Positions 28,523 through 38,396 are shown, counted from the stretch's first letter. The stretch is DNA of 64,000 nt from Bifidobacterium catulorum (GCF_003129925.1 NZ_QFFN01000005.1:42018-106017); one strand, 5' to 3'. The notes: a model not told the origin generated them from the sequence alone. Numbers and translations: made by a program.

Positions 28523-29893
28523 CTACTTGGCGAGTTTGGTGAGGATCAGCGCCTCGGCGAGGATGTTCTTCCGCAGGCTTGCCAGGTCGATGGACTCGTT
28601 GGGGCTGTGCGCGTTGGCCTTCGGATCCTCCGGCCCCGTAACAAGCACCTGCGCCCCCGGGAAGATGCGCTGCAGCTCGGGAATGAACGGAATGGAGCCG
28701 CCCTCGCCCTTGTTGGCCGGTTCGGTGCCGAACGCCTCGGCGAGCGCCTCCTCCGCGTCCCTGACCGCCGCGCTGTCGGGGTCCATGGCCCATCCCTGAC
28801 CGTTCTCCAACGGCTCCACGCTCACTTCGGCACCGAACGGGGCGTGTGCGACGAGAAAGTCGGCGAGCGCCCGCTGCGCCTCGGCCGGATTCTGGTTGGG
28901 TGCGGTGCGCATGGAGAGGCGGAACCGGGCTGAGTCGGCGATGACGTTGAAGGAGCCGTCGACCGGATGGGCGTCGAAGCCGATGACGGTGACGCTGGGC
29001 TTGGTCCACAGGCGGGATGCGAGCGAGTCGGCGCCGGCGAGCCGGTAGCCGTCCACCACGGCGGCGTCGGCGCGCAGCGAGGCCTCATCGAGGTCGCGCT
29101 GGAGCCCGCCGACCGGCTCCTCGGAGGCGACGCCGGGCACCACCAGGCTGCCGTTCTCGTCGTACATGGAGGCGATGAGCATGGAGGCGAGCGTGTTGGC
29201 GTCGAGAATCGGCCCGCCGAACTGTCCGGAGTGCACGGGATGGCCGAGCACGCGCACGGTCACGTCCACGCAGGTGTTGCCGCGCAGCGACGTGGTGAGC
29301 GAGGGGATTTCGGCGGACCAGTTGCCCGAGTCGGCCACGATGATCACGTCGGATGCGAATTCGTCCCGATGCGCCTCGATGAACGGGATGAAGCTGGGTG
29401 AGCCCATCTCCTCCTCGCCTTCGATGAACACCTTGATGTTGACTCCGAGGTCGTCGCCGAGCGCATGCAGGGCGCCGGAGTGGATGGCGATGCCGCCGCC
29501 GTCGTCAGCGGAACCACGACCGTAGAGACGGCCGTCGTCCTTTGCGGTGGCGACGAACGGGTCCGTGTCCCATTCGGACGGGTCGGGCACAGGCTGCACG
29601 TCGTGGTGGGCGTAGAGCAGCACGGTCGGGGCCTTCGGGTCCACGATGCGCGAGCCGACGACCTCCCATGCGCCGGGCGTCCCGTCCGGGTTGGAGGACT
29701 GCACCACGCGGGCGTCCACGCCCTCCTTGCCCAACAGGTCCGCCACGAATTCAGCGGAACGCTTCATGTGCCCGCCTGTGATGCCCTTCGCGGAGACCGA
29801 CCCGAGAGCGATCTTCTCCGACAACGCGTCGACCACCCTCGGCCAGTCCTCGTCGATGCGTGAACGCAGTTCGTCGGTGGTGATGTCCGCCAT
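28523..29893 (-). CDS. M20-family metallopeptidase (dipeptidase-like)
   Basis: A 456-residue zinc peptidase of the M20 family. Metal and catalytic residues are visible in LLYAHHDVQPVPD, GRGSADDGGGIAIH and the glutamate pair in IEGEEEMGS. A dimerisation (lid) domain lies at about residues 190-330. The start gives MADITTDELRSRI, after AAGGAGG. Sequence suggests a broad dipeptidase or aminoacyl-peptide hydrolase instead of DapE or ArgE, but substrate is not resolved. It is monocistronic. Confidence 0.88.
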   Translation of the reverse strand: MADITTDELRSRIDEDWPRVVDALSEKIALGSVSAKGITGGHMKRSAEFVADLLGKEGVDARVVQSSNPDGTPGAWEVVGSRIVDPKAPTVLLYAHHDVQPVPDPSEWDTDPFVATAKDDGRLYGRGSADDGGGIAIHSGALHALGDDLGVNIKVFIEGEEEMGSPSFIPFIEAHRDEFASDVIIVADSGNWSAEIPSLTTSLRGNTCVDVTVRVLGHPVHSGQFGGPILDANTLASMLIASMYDENGSLVVPGVASEEPVGGLQRDLDEASLRADAAVVDGYRLAGADSLASRLWTKPSVTVIGFDAHPVDGSFNVIADSARFRLSMRTAPNQNPAEAQRALADFLVAHAPFGAEVSVEPLENGQGWAMDPDSAAVRDAEEALAEAFGTEPANKGEGGSIPFIPELQRIFPGAQVLVTGPEDPKANAHSPNESIDLASLRKNILAEALILTKLAK

Positions 29894-30050
29894 GCCGTCC
29901 TCCTTTGTTTTCGGTGATGCACGCATCCCGCGCATCCTTCGTATCCTCGTATCCGCCGCTGCGCATCGCGCCGCGTATCGGCGCATGCGCGCGGCGTCCC
30001 CCACGGGTTTCGCGCCGTGGAGAGTCTAGGCGTCACCGTAACCTGTTCGC

Positions 30051-30668
30051 ATGACATGGAACCCCTTCAAACGTTCAGAAGACAAGGAAAAGCCCGAGGA
30101 GGCCCCGGCGGAGAGCACGCCGAAGACGGGCAACGGCAAGAAGAACCGTCCCACCCCGAAGATGAAGGACGCGCAGGCCGCGAAGATCCGCCCGCTGGTA
30201 CCCAAGGACCGCAAGGCCAGCAACAAGGCCGCGAAGGCGAAGCTCCGGGAGAAGCAGGACGCCGAGTACGCCGCCATGAAGAGCGGCGACCTGCACCATA
30301 TGCCGAAGACCGAGCAGATCGACTACCGCATCTACATCCGCGACTATGTGGACGCCCGTTGGAATCTCGCGGAGTTCATGATGCCGTTCATCATCATCAT
30401 GCTGGTCGCGTCGATGTTCATCACATCGTCGAACCCGCAGCTGACGTGGCCGCTGATGCTCGTCATGTACGCCTACTTCTTCGCCGCCATCATCGACGTG
30501 GCCATCATGTGGCATGGGCTGAAGAAGAAGCTTATCGCCAAGTTCGGCGAGAAGTCGGTGGCCAAGGGCACCCGTTCGGCCAGCTACGCATGGTCGCGCG
30601 CCATGCAGATGCGTCGCTGGCGTCTGCCCCGTCCGCGCAACCCGAAGCGCGGCGTGTGGCCGCAGTGA
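30051..30668 (+). CDS. DUF3043 membrane protein
   Basis: A 205-residue actinobacterial protein of the DUF3043 family. The N-terminal half is charged and Lys/Pro-rich (about 1-85), followed by RIYIRDYVDARWNLAEFMMP and two membrane segments (about 103-122 and 127-147), then a basic tail. The function is unknown. No clear ribosome-binding site precedes the ATG, so the mRNA may be leaderless or nearly so. Confidence 0.82.
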   Translation: MTWNPFKRSEDKEKPEEAPAESTPKTGNGKKNRPTPKMKDAQAAKIRPLVPKDRKASNKAAKAKLREKQDAEYAAMKSGDLHHMPKTEQIDYRIYIRDYVDARWNLAEFMMPFIIIMLVASMFITSSNPQLTWPLMLVMYAYFFAAIIDVAIMWHGLKKKLIAKFGEKSVAKGTRSASYAWSRAMQMRRWRLPRPRNPKRGVWPQ

Positions 30669-30809
30669 CCGTCTGACGCCCCGAGCGAACAACGGGGCCC
30701 GCATGCGGTGCGTCGATGCCCGGCGAATTAGGCTGGACATCGACGTTTTTCGTATTACGGACGTCACATTCGTCATCGAATCGCCAATCGAACAAGGAGG
30801 ATGCCCATC

Positions 30810-32330
30810 ATGGCCGACGTCGACGTCATGGGGAAGCGGACCGATTACGACACCGTCATCATCGGCGCTGGGCCGGGCGGATATTCAGCCGCCCTGCGCG
30901 CGGCCGAACTCGGTCTGCGCGTCGCGGTCGTGGAACGCGACCCAACGCCCGGGGGCACCTGCCTGAACCGCGGATGCATCCCCACGAAGGCGCTCATCAC
31001 CGCCGCTCGGAGCGTGGAACAGGGCCGTCGTGCGGAACGCTACGGCATCGGCATGTCGGTGAACGCCATCGACTTCGGCGCACTGCGCGACTACCGGCGT
31101 GGCACGGTGCGCACCGTGGTCGAGGGCCTTTCCGGACTGCTGCGGTTCCGCGGCGTCGATATGATCCATGGCGAGGCGCGCGGACTGCGCCGTGTACCCG
31201 GCTCTGAAGCCGACGACATGACGTACGCCGTCGACGTCACGCCCCCGGACGGCGATGCCCGGGGCGATACGAGGACCGTAACCGCGCGCCATGTCGTCGT
31301 GGCGACCGGATCCCGGCCCCGTCCGCTGCCGAGCATCCCCTTCTCGCAGAGCGTCATCGACTCCGACGGCGCGTTGGAGCTCGACGAATTCCCCGACGAC
31401 GTCATCATCATCGGCTCGGGGGCGATCGCGCTGGAGTTCGCCAGCCTGTGGAACGCGGCCGGCAGTCGCGTCACCCTGCTGGCCCGGAAAAACGGAGTGC
31501 TTTCGAACTGGGATCGTCGTACCAGCGCCACGATGACACGCGAGCTGAAACGTCGCGGCATCGACGTCGTCACCAAAACCGGCGTGACCGCCATCGACAC
31601 CGGCGTGAATCTCGGCGCCGTCGTGCACTACGAGGTCGCCAACGGGAAGACGTCCGAGGAGAAGTCCGCCGCCGCACAGATCGTGCTCGTCGCCATCGGA
31701 CGCAACCCCAACACCGACGCCCCCTGGTTCGACGACCTCGGCCTGACCCGCGACACCGCAGGATACCTGGCCGTCGACGGTCTGGGACGCACGAACGTCG
31801 CCAACGTCTGGGCGGTGGGCGACGTAACCGGCGGCTACCAGCTCGCGCACCGCGCCTTCGAACAGGGCATCGCCGTCGCGGAGGCCATCGCCGTCGCGGA
31901 GGCCATCGCCGGGCTCGACCCCGAACCGGTGCGTGAGGAGACCATTCCCCGCGTGGTGTTCTCCTCCCCCGAGGCCGCCGCCGTCGGACTCACCAAGGCG
32001 CAGGCCCAGGCGGACGGCCGCTACGCCGACGTGGCCGAGACCATCTATCCGATGCTGGGCAACGCCCGTACGCTCATGACCGGCGAAAACGGCTCGGTCA
32101 CGGTGGTCAGCGCCGTACCGTCCGACGACGCCGCCGCCCCGCGCATCGTCGTGGGCGTGCACATGGTCGGACCGGAGGTCAACGAGATTGCCGGCGAGGC
32201 CGAGCAGATCATCGGCAACAGAATCCCGCTCGCCAAGGCCGCACGCCTCATCCACCCCCATCCCACGTTCGGCGAGGCGCTGGGCGAGGCGCTGCTCAAG
32301 GCCGACGGACGGCCGCTGCACATGCGCTGA
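30810..32330 (+). CDS. lpd: Dihydrolipoamide dehydrogenase-like flavoprotein
   Basis: A 506-residue class I pyridine nucleotide-disulphide oxidoreductase. The FAD motif IIGAGPGGYSAALRAAELG, the redox disulphide GGTCLNRGCIPTKALI, the NAD motif IIGSGAIALEFASLW and the C-terminal HPHPTFGEAL (catalytic His) are complete. I place the start at the second ATG, nine bases after AAGGAGG; the first ATG touches that site. An 18-bp in-frame duplication gives AVAEAI twice near residue 355. No E1 or E2 genes of a 2-oxoacid dehydrogenase are near, so the partner is unclear. Confidence 0.87.
   Translation: MADVDVMGKRTDYDTVIIGAGPGGYSAALRAAELGLRVAVVERDPTPGGTCLNRGCIPTKALITAARSVEQGRRAERYGIGMSVNAIDFGALRDYRRGTVRTVVEGLSGLLRFRGVDMIHGEARGLRRVPGSEADDMTYAVDVTPPDGDARGDTRTVTARHVVVATGSRPRPLPSIPFSQSVIDSDGALELDEFPDDVIIIGSGAIALEFASLWNAAGSRVTLLARKNGVLSNWDRRTSATMTRELKRRGIDVVTKTGVTAIDTGVNLGAVVHYEVANGKTSEEKSAAAQIVLVAIGRNPNTDAPWFDDLGLTRDTAGYLAVDGLGRTNVANVWAVGDVTGGYQLAHRAFEQGIAVAEAIAVAEAIAGLDPEPVREETIPRVVFSSPEAAAVGLTKAQAQADGRYADVAETIYPMLGNARTLMTGENGSVTVVSAVPSDDAAAPRIVVGVHMVGPEVNEIAGEAEQIIGNRIPLAKAARLIHPHPTFGEALGEALLKADGRPLHMR
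31872..31907 (+). repeat. 18-bp in-frame tandem duplication in lpd
   Basis: GCCGTCGCGGAGGCCATC occurs twice head to tail, adding six residues (AVAEAI) at the end of the central domain. The frame is kept. Confidence 0.9.
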
Positions 32331-32449
32331 AACCGCGGGGAACGCGGCGCAGGCCCCGTGTCGTTTGGCAGGAAGTCCAGTACACTGGTCTTTCAGCAAA
32401 AAGTCTCATCACACGACAGACGCTATAGAAACGCGATATAAAGGACATC

Positions 32450-33166
32450 ATGGCAGAGAAGAACGAAAAGCCGAAGAAGCAAGGCACCATCAGCCAGCTC
32501 ATCCAGATCTACAGGTTCACCGCCCGGGACGACAAGCAGCTGCCGTGGCTCATCGCCGGCGCCGTGGCCCTGCCGATCATCGCCGCCATCATCGTGGCCG
32601 TGCTGTGGTTCTCGTGGATCACCGACATCTTCACCATCATCCTCGGCGTCATGGTCGGCATACTGCTCGGCACCATGGTGCTCACCCGCCGCGCCGACAA
32701 GGTCGGCTACCGCCAGATGGAGGGCAAGCCCGGCGCCACGGGCGCGATCCTGAGCAACATCACCAAGGCCGGATTCTCCTTCCCGCAGGAGCCCATCTGG
32801 GTGGACGCCAAGACCAAGGACGCCATCTGGCGCGGCACCGGCCGCACCGGCGTGTATCTCGTGGCCGAGGGCGAATACGGACGCGTGATGAAGGCCATGG
32901 ACAAGGAGGAGCTGAAGATCCGGCGCATCACCCGCGGCTCCGACATCCCGGTCATCAAGATCTCGGTGGGTGACGGCGAGAAGCAGGTGCCGCTCAGCAG
33001 ATTGCAGAAGACCGTGATGAAGCAGAAGGTCAAGCTCACCAAGTACGAGGTCGACGAGCTCAACTCCCGTCTCAAGACCCTGCAGGCCAAGAACACCATG
33101 GGCCTGCCCAAGGGCATGGACCCCACCAAGGTGCATGTCAGCCGCCGCGCCATGCGGGGCAAGTAG
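32450..33166 (+). CDS. DUF4191 membrane protein
   Basis: A 238-residue protein of the actinobacterial DUF4191 family. Residues 1-35 are charged, two membrane segments lie at about 35-58 and 60-80, and the rest is a cytoplasmic domain (GRTGVYLVAEGEYGRVMKAM). The function is unknown; family members are often close to glnA or lipoate genes in actinobacteria, as here. AAAGGA lies seven bases before the ATG. A strong terminator follows, separating it from glnA. Confidence 0.83.
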   Translation: MAEKNEKPKKQGTISQLIQIYRFTARDDKQLPWLIAGAVALPIIAAIIVAVLWFSWITDIFTIILGVMVGILLGTMVLTRRADKVGYRQMEGKPGATGAILSNITKAGFSFPQEPIWVDAKTKDAIWRGTGRTGVYLVAEGEYGRVMKAMDKEELKIRRITRGSDIPVIKISVGDGEKQVPLSRLQKTVMKQKVKLTKYEVDELNSRLKTLQAKNTMGLPKGMDPTKVHVSRRAMRGK

Positions 33167-33177
33167 ACCATACGCAT

Positions 33178-33281
33178 GATTCCGGGCGGGACGGACCATG
33201 ACCGATCGGTCTCATATCCCGGAATCGTTCGGCATGAGAATGTCGGCAATTCACGAAATGTGATATTGCCGACATTTTTCA
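33178..33281 (+). terminator. Double hairpin terminator before glnA
   Basis: A first inverted repeat (GATTCCGGG with CCCGGAATC) spans 33178-33226. A second, perfect 12-bp stem (AATGTCGGCAAT with ATTGCCGACATT, 33239-33276) is followed by TTTTC. The second is a convincing rho-independent terminator for the DUF4191 gene. Confidence 0.8.
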
Positions 33282-33556
33282 TATTCATCGTCCATAGGGT
33301 CTTCCGATATCGGCCATCGGCAAATACCATGGGACCGCCGGAGCGTCCGGTCGCCATCATCGAATCGGTTGACCCGACCCATCGGCGTGGACGCGGCCAA
33401 CGTCTCAAACGTTTGTCAAGGACATATCAAATACTGACACACGTTTCCCGCTGTATTTTCATTCCGCGAAACATTCTCGTAACCCAACGGCACCCTGTGG
33501 GAAATATCGGAGAGTACATTCTTCATACGTAAGTTCTCACGAATAAAGGAGCGATT
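33282..33556 (+). promoter_or_regulatory. glnA upstream region with a GlnR-like half site
   Basis: About 275 bp of non-coding leader. GAAAC-n6-GTAAC at 33468-33483 matches two of the three blocks of the actinobacterial GlnR box. The third block is not clear, so nitrogen control at this site is only suggested. The ribosome-binding site AAAGGAG precedes the GTG start. Confidence 0.35.
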
Positions 33557-35005
33557 GTGGCAGAGAATAAGATTTTCGCCCACACGCCTGAAGAAGTCGA
33601 AGCGCTGATCAACAAGGAAGGCATCGAGTATGTCTCCGTCCGCTTCACCGACCTCATCGGCGTCCAGCAGCATTTCACCGTGCCTGCCAGCGAGTTCACC
33701 GACAACGCCTTCACCGACGGCATGCCGTTCGATGGCTCTTCGGTGCAGGGCTTCCAGGCCATCAACGAGTCCGATATGAAGCTGGTTCCCGATGTGACCA
33801 CCGCCTACGTCGACCCGTTCCGCAAGCACAAGACCCTCAACGTGGCCTTCTCCATCGTCGACCCGCTGACCGACGAGCCGTACTCGCGCGACCCGCGTCA
33901 GGTTGCCGCCAAGGCCGAAGCCTACCTGAAGTCCACCGGCATCGCCGACACCGCCTCCTTCGCTCCTGAGGCCGAGTTCTTCATCTTCGACAAGGTCCGC
34001 TTCGAGAACACCATGCAGCGCTCCTTCTACGAGGTGGACTCCATCGAGGCCCCGTGGAACTCCGGCGTCGACACCGAAGAGGACGGCACCCCGAACATCG
34101 GCTTCAAGAACCGCGTCAAGCGCGGCTACTTCCCCGTCCCGCCGATCGACCACTATCAGGACCTGCGTGACGACATGGTCGCCAACCTGCAGAAGGTCGG
34201 CCTCCAGCTTGAGCGCTCCCACCACGAGGTCGGCGGCGCCGGCCAGCAGGAGATCAACTACCGCTTCAACACCCTGCAGCACGCGGGCGACGACCTGATG
34301 AAGTACAAGTACGTCGTTCACGAGACCGCGTTCCTCAACGGCAAGTCCGTGACCTTCATGCCGAAGCCGATTTCCGGCGACAACGGCACCGGCATGCACT
34401 GCCACCAGTCCCTGTGGAAGGACGGCAAGCCGCTGTTCTACGACGAGAAGGGCTACGGCGGGCTTTCCGACATCGCCCGTTGGTACATCGGCGGCCTGAT
34501 CAAGCACTCCTCCTCCGTGCTCGCCTTCACCAACCCGTCGCTCAACTCGTACCACCGTCTGGTTCCGGGCTTCGAGGCCCCCGTCAACCTCGTGTACTCC
34601 GCCCGTAACCGCTCCGCCGCCATCCGTATTCCGCTGGCCGGCACCTCCCCGGCTTCGAAGCGCATCGAGTTCCGCGCTCCGGACCCGTCCTGCAACCCGT
34701 TCCTCGCCTTCTCCGCCCAGCTCATGGCCGGTCTCGACGGTATTCTCAACCACATCGAGCCCCCGGAGCCGGTCGACAAGGACCTCTACGAGCTTCCTCC
34801 GGAGGAGCACGCCGGAATCAAGCAGGTTCCGAGCTCCCTGGCCGAGGCCATGGACGCGCTGGAAGAGGACCACGACTTCCTCAACGCCGGCGACGTCTTC
34901 ACCGAGGACCTCATCGAGACGTGGATCGACCTCAAGCGCGGCGAAATCGACCAGGCCCGTCTGGCCCCGACCCCGCTTGAGTACGAGCTCTACTACCACA
35001 TCTGA
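33557..35005 (+). CDS. glnA: Glutamine synthetase type I
   Basis: A 482-residue GSI, assimilating ammonia into glutamine. Landmarks are [18 protein letters not shown], the [15 protein letters not shown] metal site, [20 protein letters not shown], and the adenylylation loop with its tyrosine in [11 protein letters not shown]. The tyrosine and length mark the GSI-beta type that is controlled by adenylylation. The start is GTG. A terminator follows closely, so it is monocistronic. Confidence 0.97.
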   Translation: MAENKIFAHTPEEVEALINKEGIEYVSVRFTDLIGVQQHFTVPASEFTDNAFTDGMPFDGSSVQGFQAINESDMKLVPDVTTAYVDPFRKHKTLNVAFSIVDPLTDEPYSRDPRQVAAKAEAYLKSTGIADTASFAPEAEFFIFDKVRFENTMQRSFYEVDSIEAPWNSGVDTEEDGTPNIGFKNRVKRGYFPVPPIDHYQDLRDDMVANLQKVGLQLERSHHEVGGAGQQEINYRFNTLQHAGDDLMKYKYVVHETAFLNGKSVTFMPKPISGDNGTGMHCHQSLWKDGKPLFYDEKGYGGLSDIARWYIGGLIKHSSSVLAFTNPSLNSYHRLVPGFEAPVNLVYSARNRSAAIRIPLAGTSPASKRIEFRAPDPSCNPFLAFSAQLMAGLDGILNHIEPPEPVDKDLYELPPEEHAGIKQVPSSLAEAMDALEEDHDFLNAGDVFTEDLIETWIDLKRGEIDQARLAPTPLEYELYYHI

Positions 35006-35075
35006 TTGATTATCCTCAGAAATGGCTTGATTCCAACGGTTTGATACAAATCGGAATATAAGGATGAGCCTTAGG

Positions 35076-35115
35076 GAAGCCTCTTGGCGCTTGTCGCGCC
35101 AAGAGGCTTCTTGCA
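35076..35115 (+). terminator. glnA terminator
   Basis: A perfect 15-bp stem (GAAGCCTCTTGGCGC and complement) with a 5-base loop, followed by TTGC, 70 bp after glnA. Confidence 0.85.
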
Positions 35116-35239
35116 TTCCCATAAGTCCTCTGGGCATTCCTTCCGGCCGTCATCGGCATCACGCTCCCGTGCATCTGTACAATGGAATAGTCCGCACGTC
35201 GTAGTCCGACACGTGCAATCAGAGAAAGACGCCTTCACC

Positions 35240-35749
35240 ATGTTGCTCGTCACATTCCTGCTCATCGTACTTGCAATTGCGTTCATCGTGTTCCGCCTCA
35301 AAACAGCAGCCAAGCAGATGAAGCAACGCCGCAAACAGAAGTCCGGCGCAGCCGGACCCGCCGACTACGTATACTCGCAGTACGGACCGGGTGGGCGGAA
35401 AGAACATCAGTTCAATCCCAACACCGCGCCCGAATACACGGTCAGGCCGATCGAAGGCGATCCCAAATACGTGGGGACAATCAAGATCAATAACACGTGG
35501 ATTCCGTTTGATAAGAACGGCTTCATCGACACCTGCTGCGTCTGCCACAAGAAAGTGTACAAAGACGACCGCTTCTACGCCCGTTGCGTGAACTGCAAGG
35601 GCATCACCTGCAAGGACTGCCACTACTGGTGCCCGTTCTGCGGCGTCGCCCGATGCGACGACTGCGCCCGGCTCGGCCATTTCGACGGCCACGACGACGT
35701 CATCTGCCCCAACGTCTCCTGGCACGGCCCCATGCAGCGTCAGCTGTAA
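35240..35749 (+). CDS. Small membrane-anchored Cys-rich (zinc-finger-like) protein
   Basis: A 169-residue protein of unknown function. One membrane helix (MLLVTFLLIVLAIAFIVF) opens it, followed by a basic linker. The last 55 residues hold six close cysteine pairs (CCVC, CVNC, CKDC, CPFC, CDDC and a final CP) with histidines such as GHFDGHDD. This is the spacing of two or three fused zinc ribbons or treble clefs. The frame opens 156 bp earlier, but that part overlaps the glnA terminator. AGAAAG precedes the start. Confidence 0.7.
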   Translation: MLLVTFLLIVLAIAFIVFRLKTAAKQMKQRRKQKSGAAGPADYVYSQYGPGGRKEHQFNPNTAPEYTVRPIEGDPKYVGTIKINNTWIPFDKNGFIDTCCVCHKKVYKDDRFYARCVNCKGITCKDCHYWCPFCGVARCDDCARLGHFDGHDDVICPNVSWHGPMQRQL

Positions 35750-35750
35750 C

Positions 35751-35792
35751 GACCAGGGGCGGAGCCGCGTCCGCCCGGCTCCGCCCCTGGTC
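35751..35792. terminator. Perfect 17-bp hairpin between converging genes
   Basis: GACCAGGGGCGGAGCCG and its exact complement lie right after the stop of the Cys-rich protein gene. It is a candidate bidirectional terminator, though without a long T-run. Confidence 0.6.
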
Positions 35793-35853
35793 TCCGTCAT
35801 ACCCTGGTCTCCGTCATACCCTGGTCTCCGTCATACCTGGGTCTCCGTCATAC
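35786..35853. repeat. Four 17-bp tandem repeats
   Basis: CCTGGTCTCCGTCATAC occurs at 35786, 35803 and 35820, with a variant at 35837. A decayed fifth copy holds the stop codon of the antiporter gene. The first copy also forms one arm of the preceding hairpin. Confidence 0.88.
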
Positions 35854-37917
35854 CTAGATTTCCGTCTCCGCGAGAATCAAGTGGACGTTGGTACGCATGA
35901 TCCTCGCATCGGAACGACTGATCTCCTTGCTCTCCAGCATCTCGCGGATGGTGTCCAGTTCCATGCGCAGCGCACTCGCCTTCACAGAGGCAAGACCGGC
36001 CGGATCGACCGGAATGCCGTTGATCGGCACTCCCCTGCCCTCGATCTGGTTCAGACCCTTGCGGTATTCGACGAGCAGATCGGTCACCACCTCCACCGAG
36101 ACATACTGCTTGTCGAGCAGCACGTCATCCAGCCTGTCGATGATGTGGTTGTAGAGGGGCACCTGCACCTTGCGAATGGCCATGGTGCGTTCCGCCTCGA
36201 TGGCGGGCGTATGCCGGGCGATCAGCGCCCACATGCGTCGCACCGCCGGCATGAGACGACGACGAAGCCGAGTAAGACGGAACCGCAGACCGCGCGGCCT
36301 CGGACCATCGGCATCGAGCCGCTCCAATGCGCCCTCCACATGGTCGAGCAGGTACTTCGCGCCCTGGATCTGCGTGCGTGTCTCCAAGTCGGGAGACTCG
36401 ACTCCCCCGCGGGAGGCAAGCCTGTCGCGCAGCCAGTCGCGCTCCCACTGCAGGGTCCGTATGCGCAGTTCGTTGGCGTCTTTCAGCGTGGATGTGGGCA
36501 GGTTACGCTCCACACGCCGAATACGGTCGTTGTAGCCCTTCAACACCTGCGTGGTGGCGGTGTGGGTCTCCGGGGTGTCGTTGTCCACGATCTTCTCGAT
36601 GGTGCGGCGCAGCATCTCGATGTCGCGTTTCGCCCACTCCTCCCTCGACGAATCCTCCGGCTTGGGTGAAAGCAGCGGCAGCATGACGTTCGCCAGCAGA
36701 ATGGATATGACGATGTAGGCGGAGACGATGAACAGGATGACGTCCCTCACAGGCACGCTCGCCCCGTCGTCGATGGAATACGGCAGGGAATACGCCATGG
36801 CAAGCGATATCGCGCCCTTCGGGCCACCGAAGGTCATCACCACGGCGGAATGCCACCGTTCCGGGGTCATGCGCCTTCGCAGCCCCGTCTTCCTGTCCTT
36901 GGCGAGCCGCAACGTGGCGACGCACCATATGAACCGCAGCACCAGGGTCATGACGGTGAGCAGCGCCACCATGCCGAGCACCATCCACAGGTTCACGCGC
37001 TCGTCCTCCACAATGGTCCGCATGGCCCCGGGAAGCTGGATGCCAAGCAGCACGAACACAGTGCCGTTAAGCAGGAAATCAACGAACTGCCATACGGAGT
37101 TCGACACCAGATTGACGCGCGCCACATCGCCGCCCACGCCCTTGTGCTGGAACGTGATGACCACGCCGCATGCCACGACCGACAACAGCCCGGAGATGCC
37201 CAGGCCTTCGGCGGTCAGATACGCGCCGAACGGGAGGAACAGCTCCATGAGGATGCGCATGGTCACATCCTCCAGATTGTGCCGGCGCATGGTGAGAATC
37301 ATGCGGTCGAACACCAAACCGATGAGGGCGCCCACGGCGGTGCCGAGGATGAAGCTGATGATCACCTGGCGGCTGAAGCTCACCGGCGAGAAATGCCCCG
37401 TCGACAGCGCCACCAGCATGGTCTGGAATCCTACGAGGCTCACGGGATCGTTGAGCAGGCTTTCGCTCTGCAGCACCGACCGCTGCCGTGGGGTCAGCTG
37501 CACCACGCCGCCCAGCTGGGCCACGGACACCGCGTCGGTGGGGCTGATGATGGCTCCCATGGCCACCGCCGCCATCATGGGGATCGCCGGCCACAGCTCA
37601 TGCAACGTCACGCCGCTGAGGACCATCAGTACCAGCACGAGGCCGACGGCGAGCGACAACGACGGTCCGAGGTCCTGTTTCAGCGCCTTGCGGTCGATGC
37701 CGCGCGATTCGAGATAGAACAGCGGCACGATGAAGAACAGCATGAACATGTCGGGCTCGAAGGTGACGTTCGGCAACGACGGGGTGAAATACCAGATGAT
37801 GCCGAACGCGATCTGAATCAGCGGCGTCGATATCTTCGGCACGAATCTGCTGAGGAACGACGAGACCAGTACGGCGAACAACACCTCGGTGACCAGAATC
37901 GCACTGCCCATGCCCAT
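35854..37917 (-). CDS. CPA1-family Na+/H+ antiporter
   Basis: A 687-residue cation:proton antiporter. About 12 membrane helices fill residues 1-430, with the ion-binding MGAIISPTDAVSVAQL and ESLLNDPVSLVGF typical of CPA1. The last 250 residues are soluble and charged, with predicted helices (RTIEKIVDNDTPETHTATTQ), probably regulatory. The ATG at 37917 is placed by AAGGAG eight bases upstream; another ATG lies two codons in. Upstream codons lack similarity. Confidence 0.88.
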   Translation of the reverse strand: MGMGSAILVTEVLFAVLVSSFLSRFVPKISTPLIQIAFGIIWYFTPSLPNVTFEPDMFMLFFIVPLFYLESRGIDRKALKQDLGPSLSLAVGLVLVLMVLSGVTLHELWPAIPMMAAVAMGAIISPTDAVSVAQLGGVVQLTPRQRSVLQSESLLNDPVSLVGFQTMLVALSTGHFSPVSFSRQVIISFILGTAVGALIGLVFDRMILTMRRHNLEDVTMRILMELFLPFGAYLTAEGLGISGLLSVVACGVVITFQHKGVGGDVARVNLVSNSVWQFVDFLLNGTVFVLLGIQLPGAMRTIVEDERVNLWMVLGMVALLTVMTLVLRFIWCVATLRLAKDRKTGLRRRMTPERWHSAVVMTFGGPKGAISLAMAYSLPYSIDDGASVPVRDVILFIVSAYIVISILLANVMLPLLSPKPEDSSREEWAKRDIEMLRRTIEKIVDNDTPETHTATTQVLKGYNDRIRRVERNLPTSTLKDANELRIRTLQWERDWLRDRLASRGGVESPDLETRTQIQGAKYLLDHVEGALERLDADGPRPRGLRFRLTRLRRRLMPAVRRMWALIARHTPAIEAERTMAIRKVQVPLYNHIIDRLDDVLLDKQYVSVEVVTDLLVEYRKGLNQIEGRGVPINGIPVDPAGLASVKASALRMELDTIREMLESKEISRSDARIMRTNVHLILAETEI

Positions 37918-38202
37918 TTTCCCTGCTCCTTCACGCCGCGACGACACCCCGCACCCGCGGCGGCACAGGCGATGACGACCGCATCGCCAATACCTCAGTT
38001 TCCCATAGTAGGAATGTTCCCCGCATGAACGACAGACCCTAACGAATCCCTTACCGCCAAAATCCACGACGCGGCGTTTCCCTTATGATCCGTTAACAAG
38101 TCCACACTACGTCACCCGTTCCCGCAACGCGATTCGTTCGCCCCCTACGTGGCACATCACATGGCGATACGACCGACGCAACCGATACGACACGCCGACG
38201 AT

Positions 38203-38230
38203 TTGCATACCGATGACTTATATGTATTAT
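38203..38230 (+). promoter_or_regulatory. Promoter of tRNA-Asn
   Basis: TTGCAT and TATTAT separated by 16 bp, 39 bp upstream of the tRNA 5' end. The rest of the 351-bp gap from the antiporter start shows no gene. Confidence 0.55.
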
Positions 38231-38268
38231 TTATGTCTTGTGCACGGCACAAAGCTCGCACAGGATAT

Positions 38269-38341
<73 letters not shown>

Positions 38342-38347
38342 CGAATG

Positions 38348-38380
38348 AAACCCGGAACCCATGGTTCCGGGTTTTCTGTT
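38348..38380 (+). terminator. tRNA-Asn terminator
   Basis: A perfect 12-bp stem (AAACCCGGAACC and complement) with a 3-base loop, followed by TTCTGTTTT. Confidence 0.9.
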
Positions 38381-38396
38381 TTCACAGCACGGCCTA

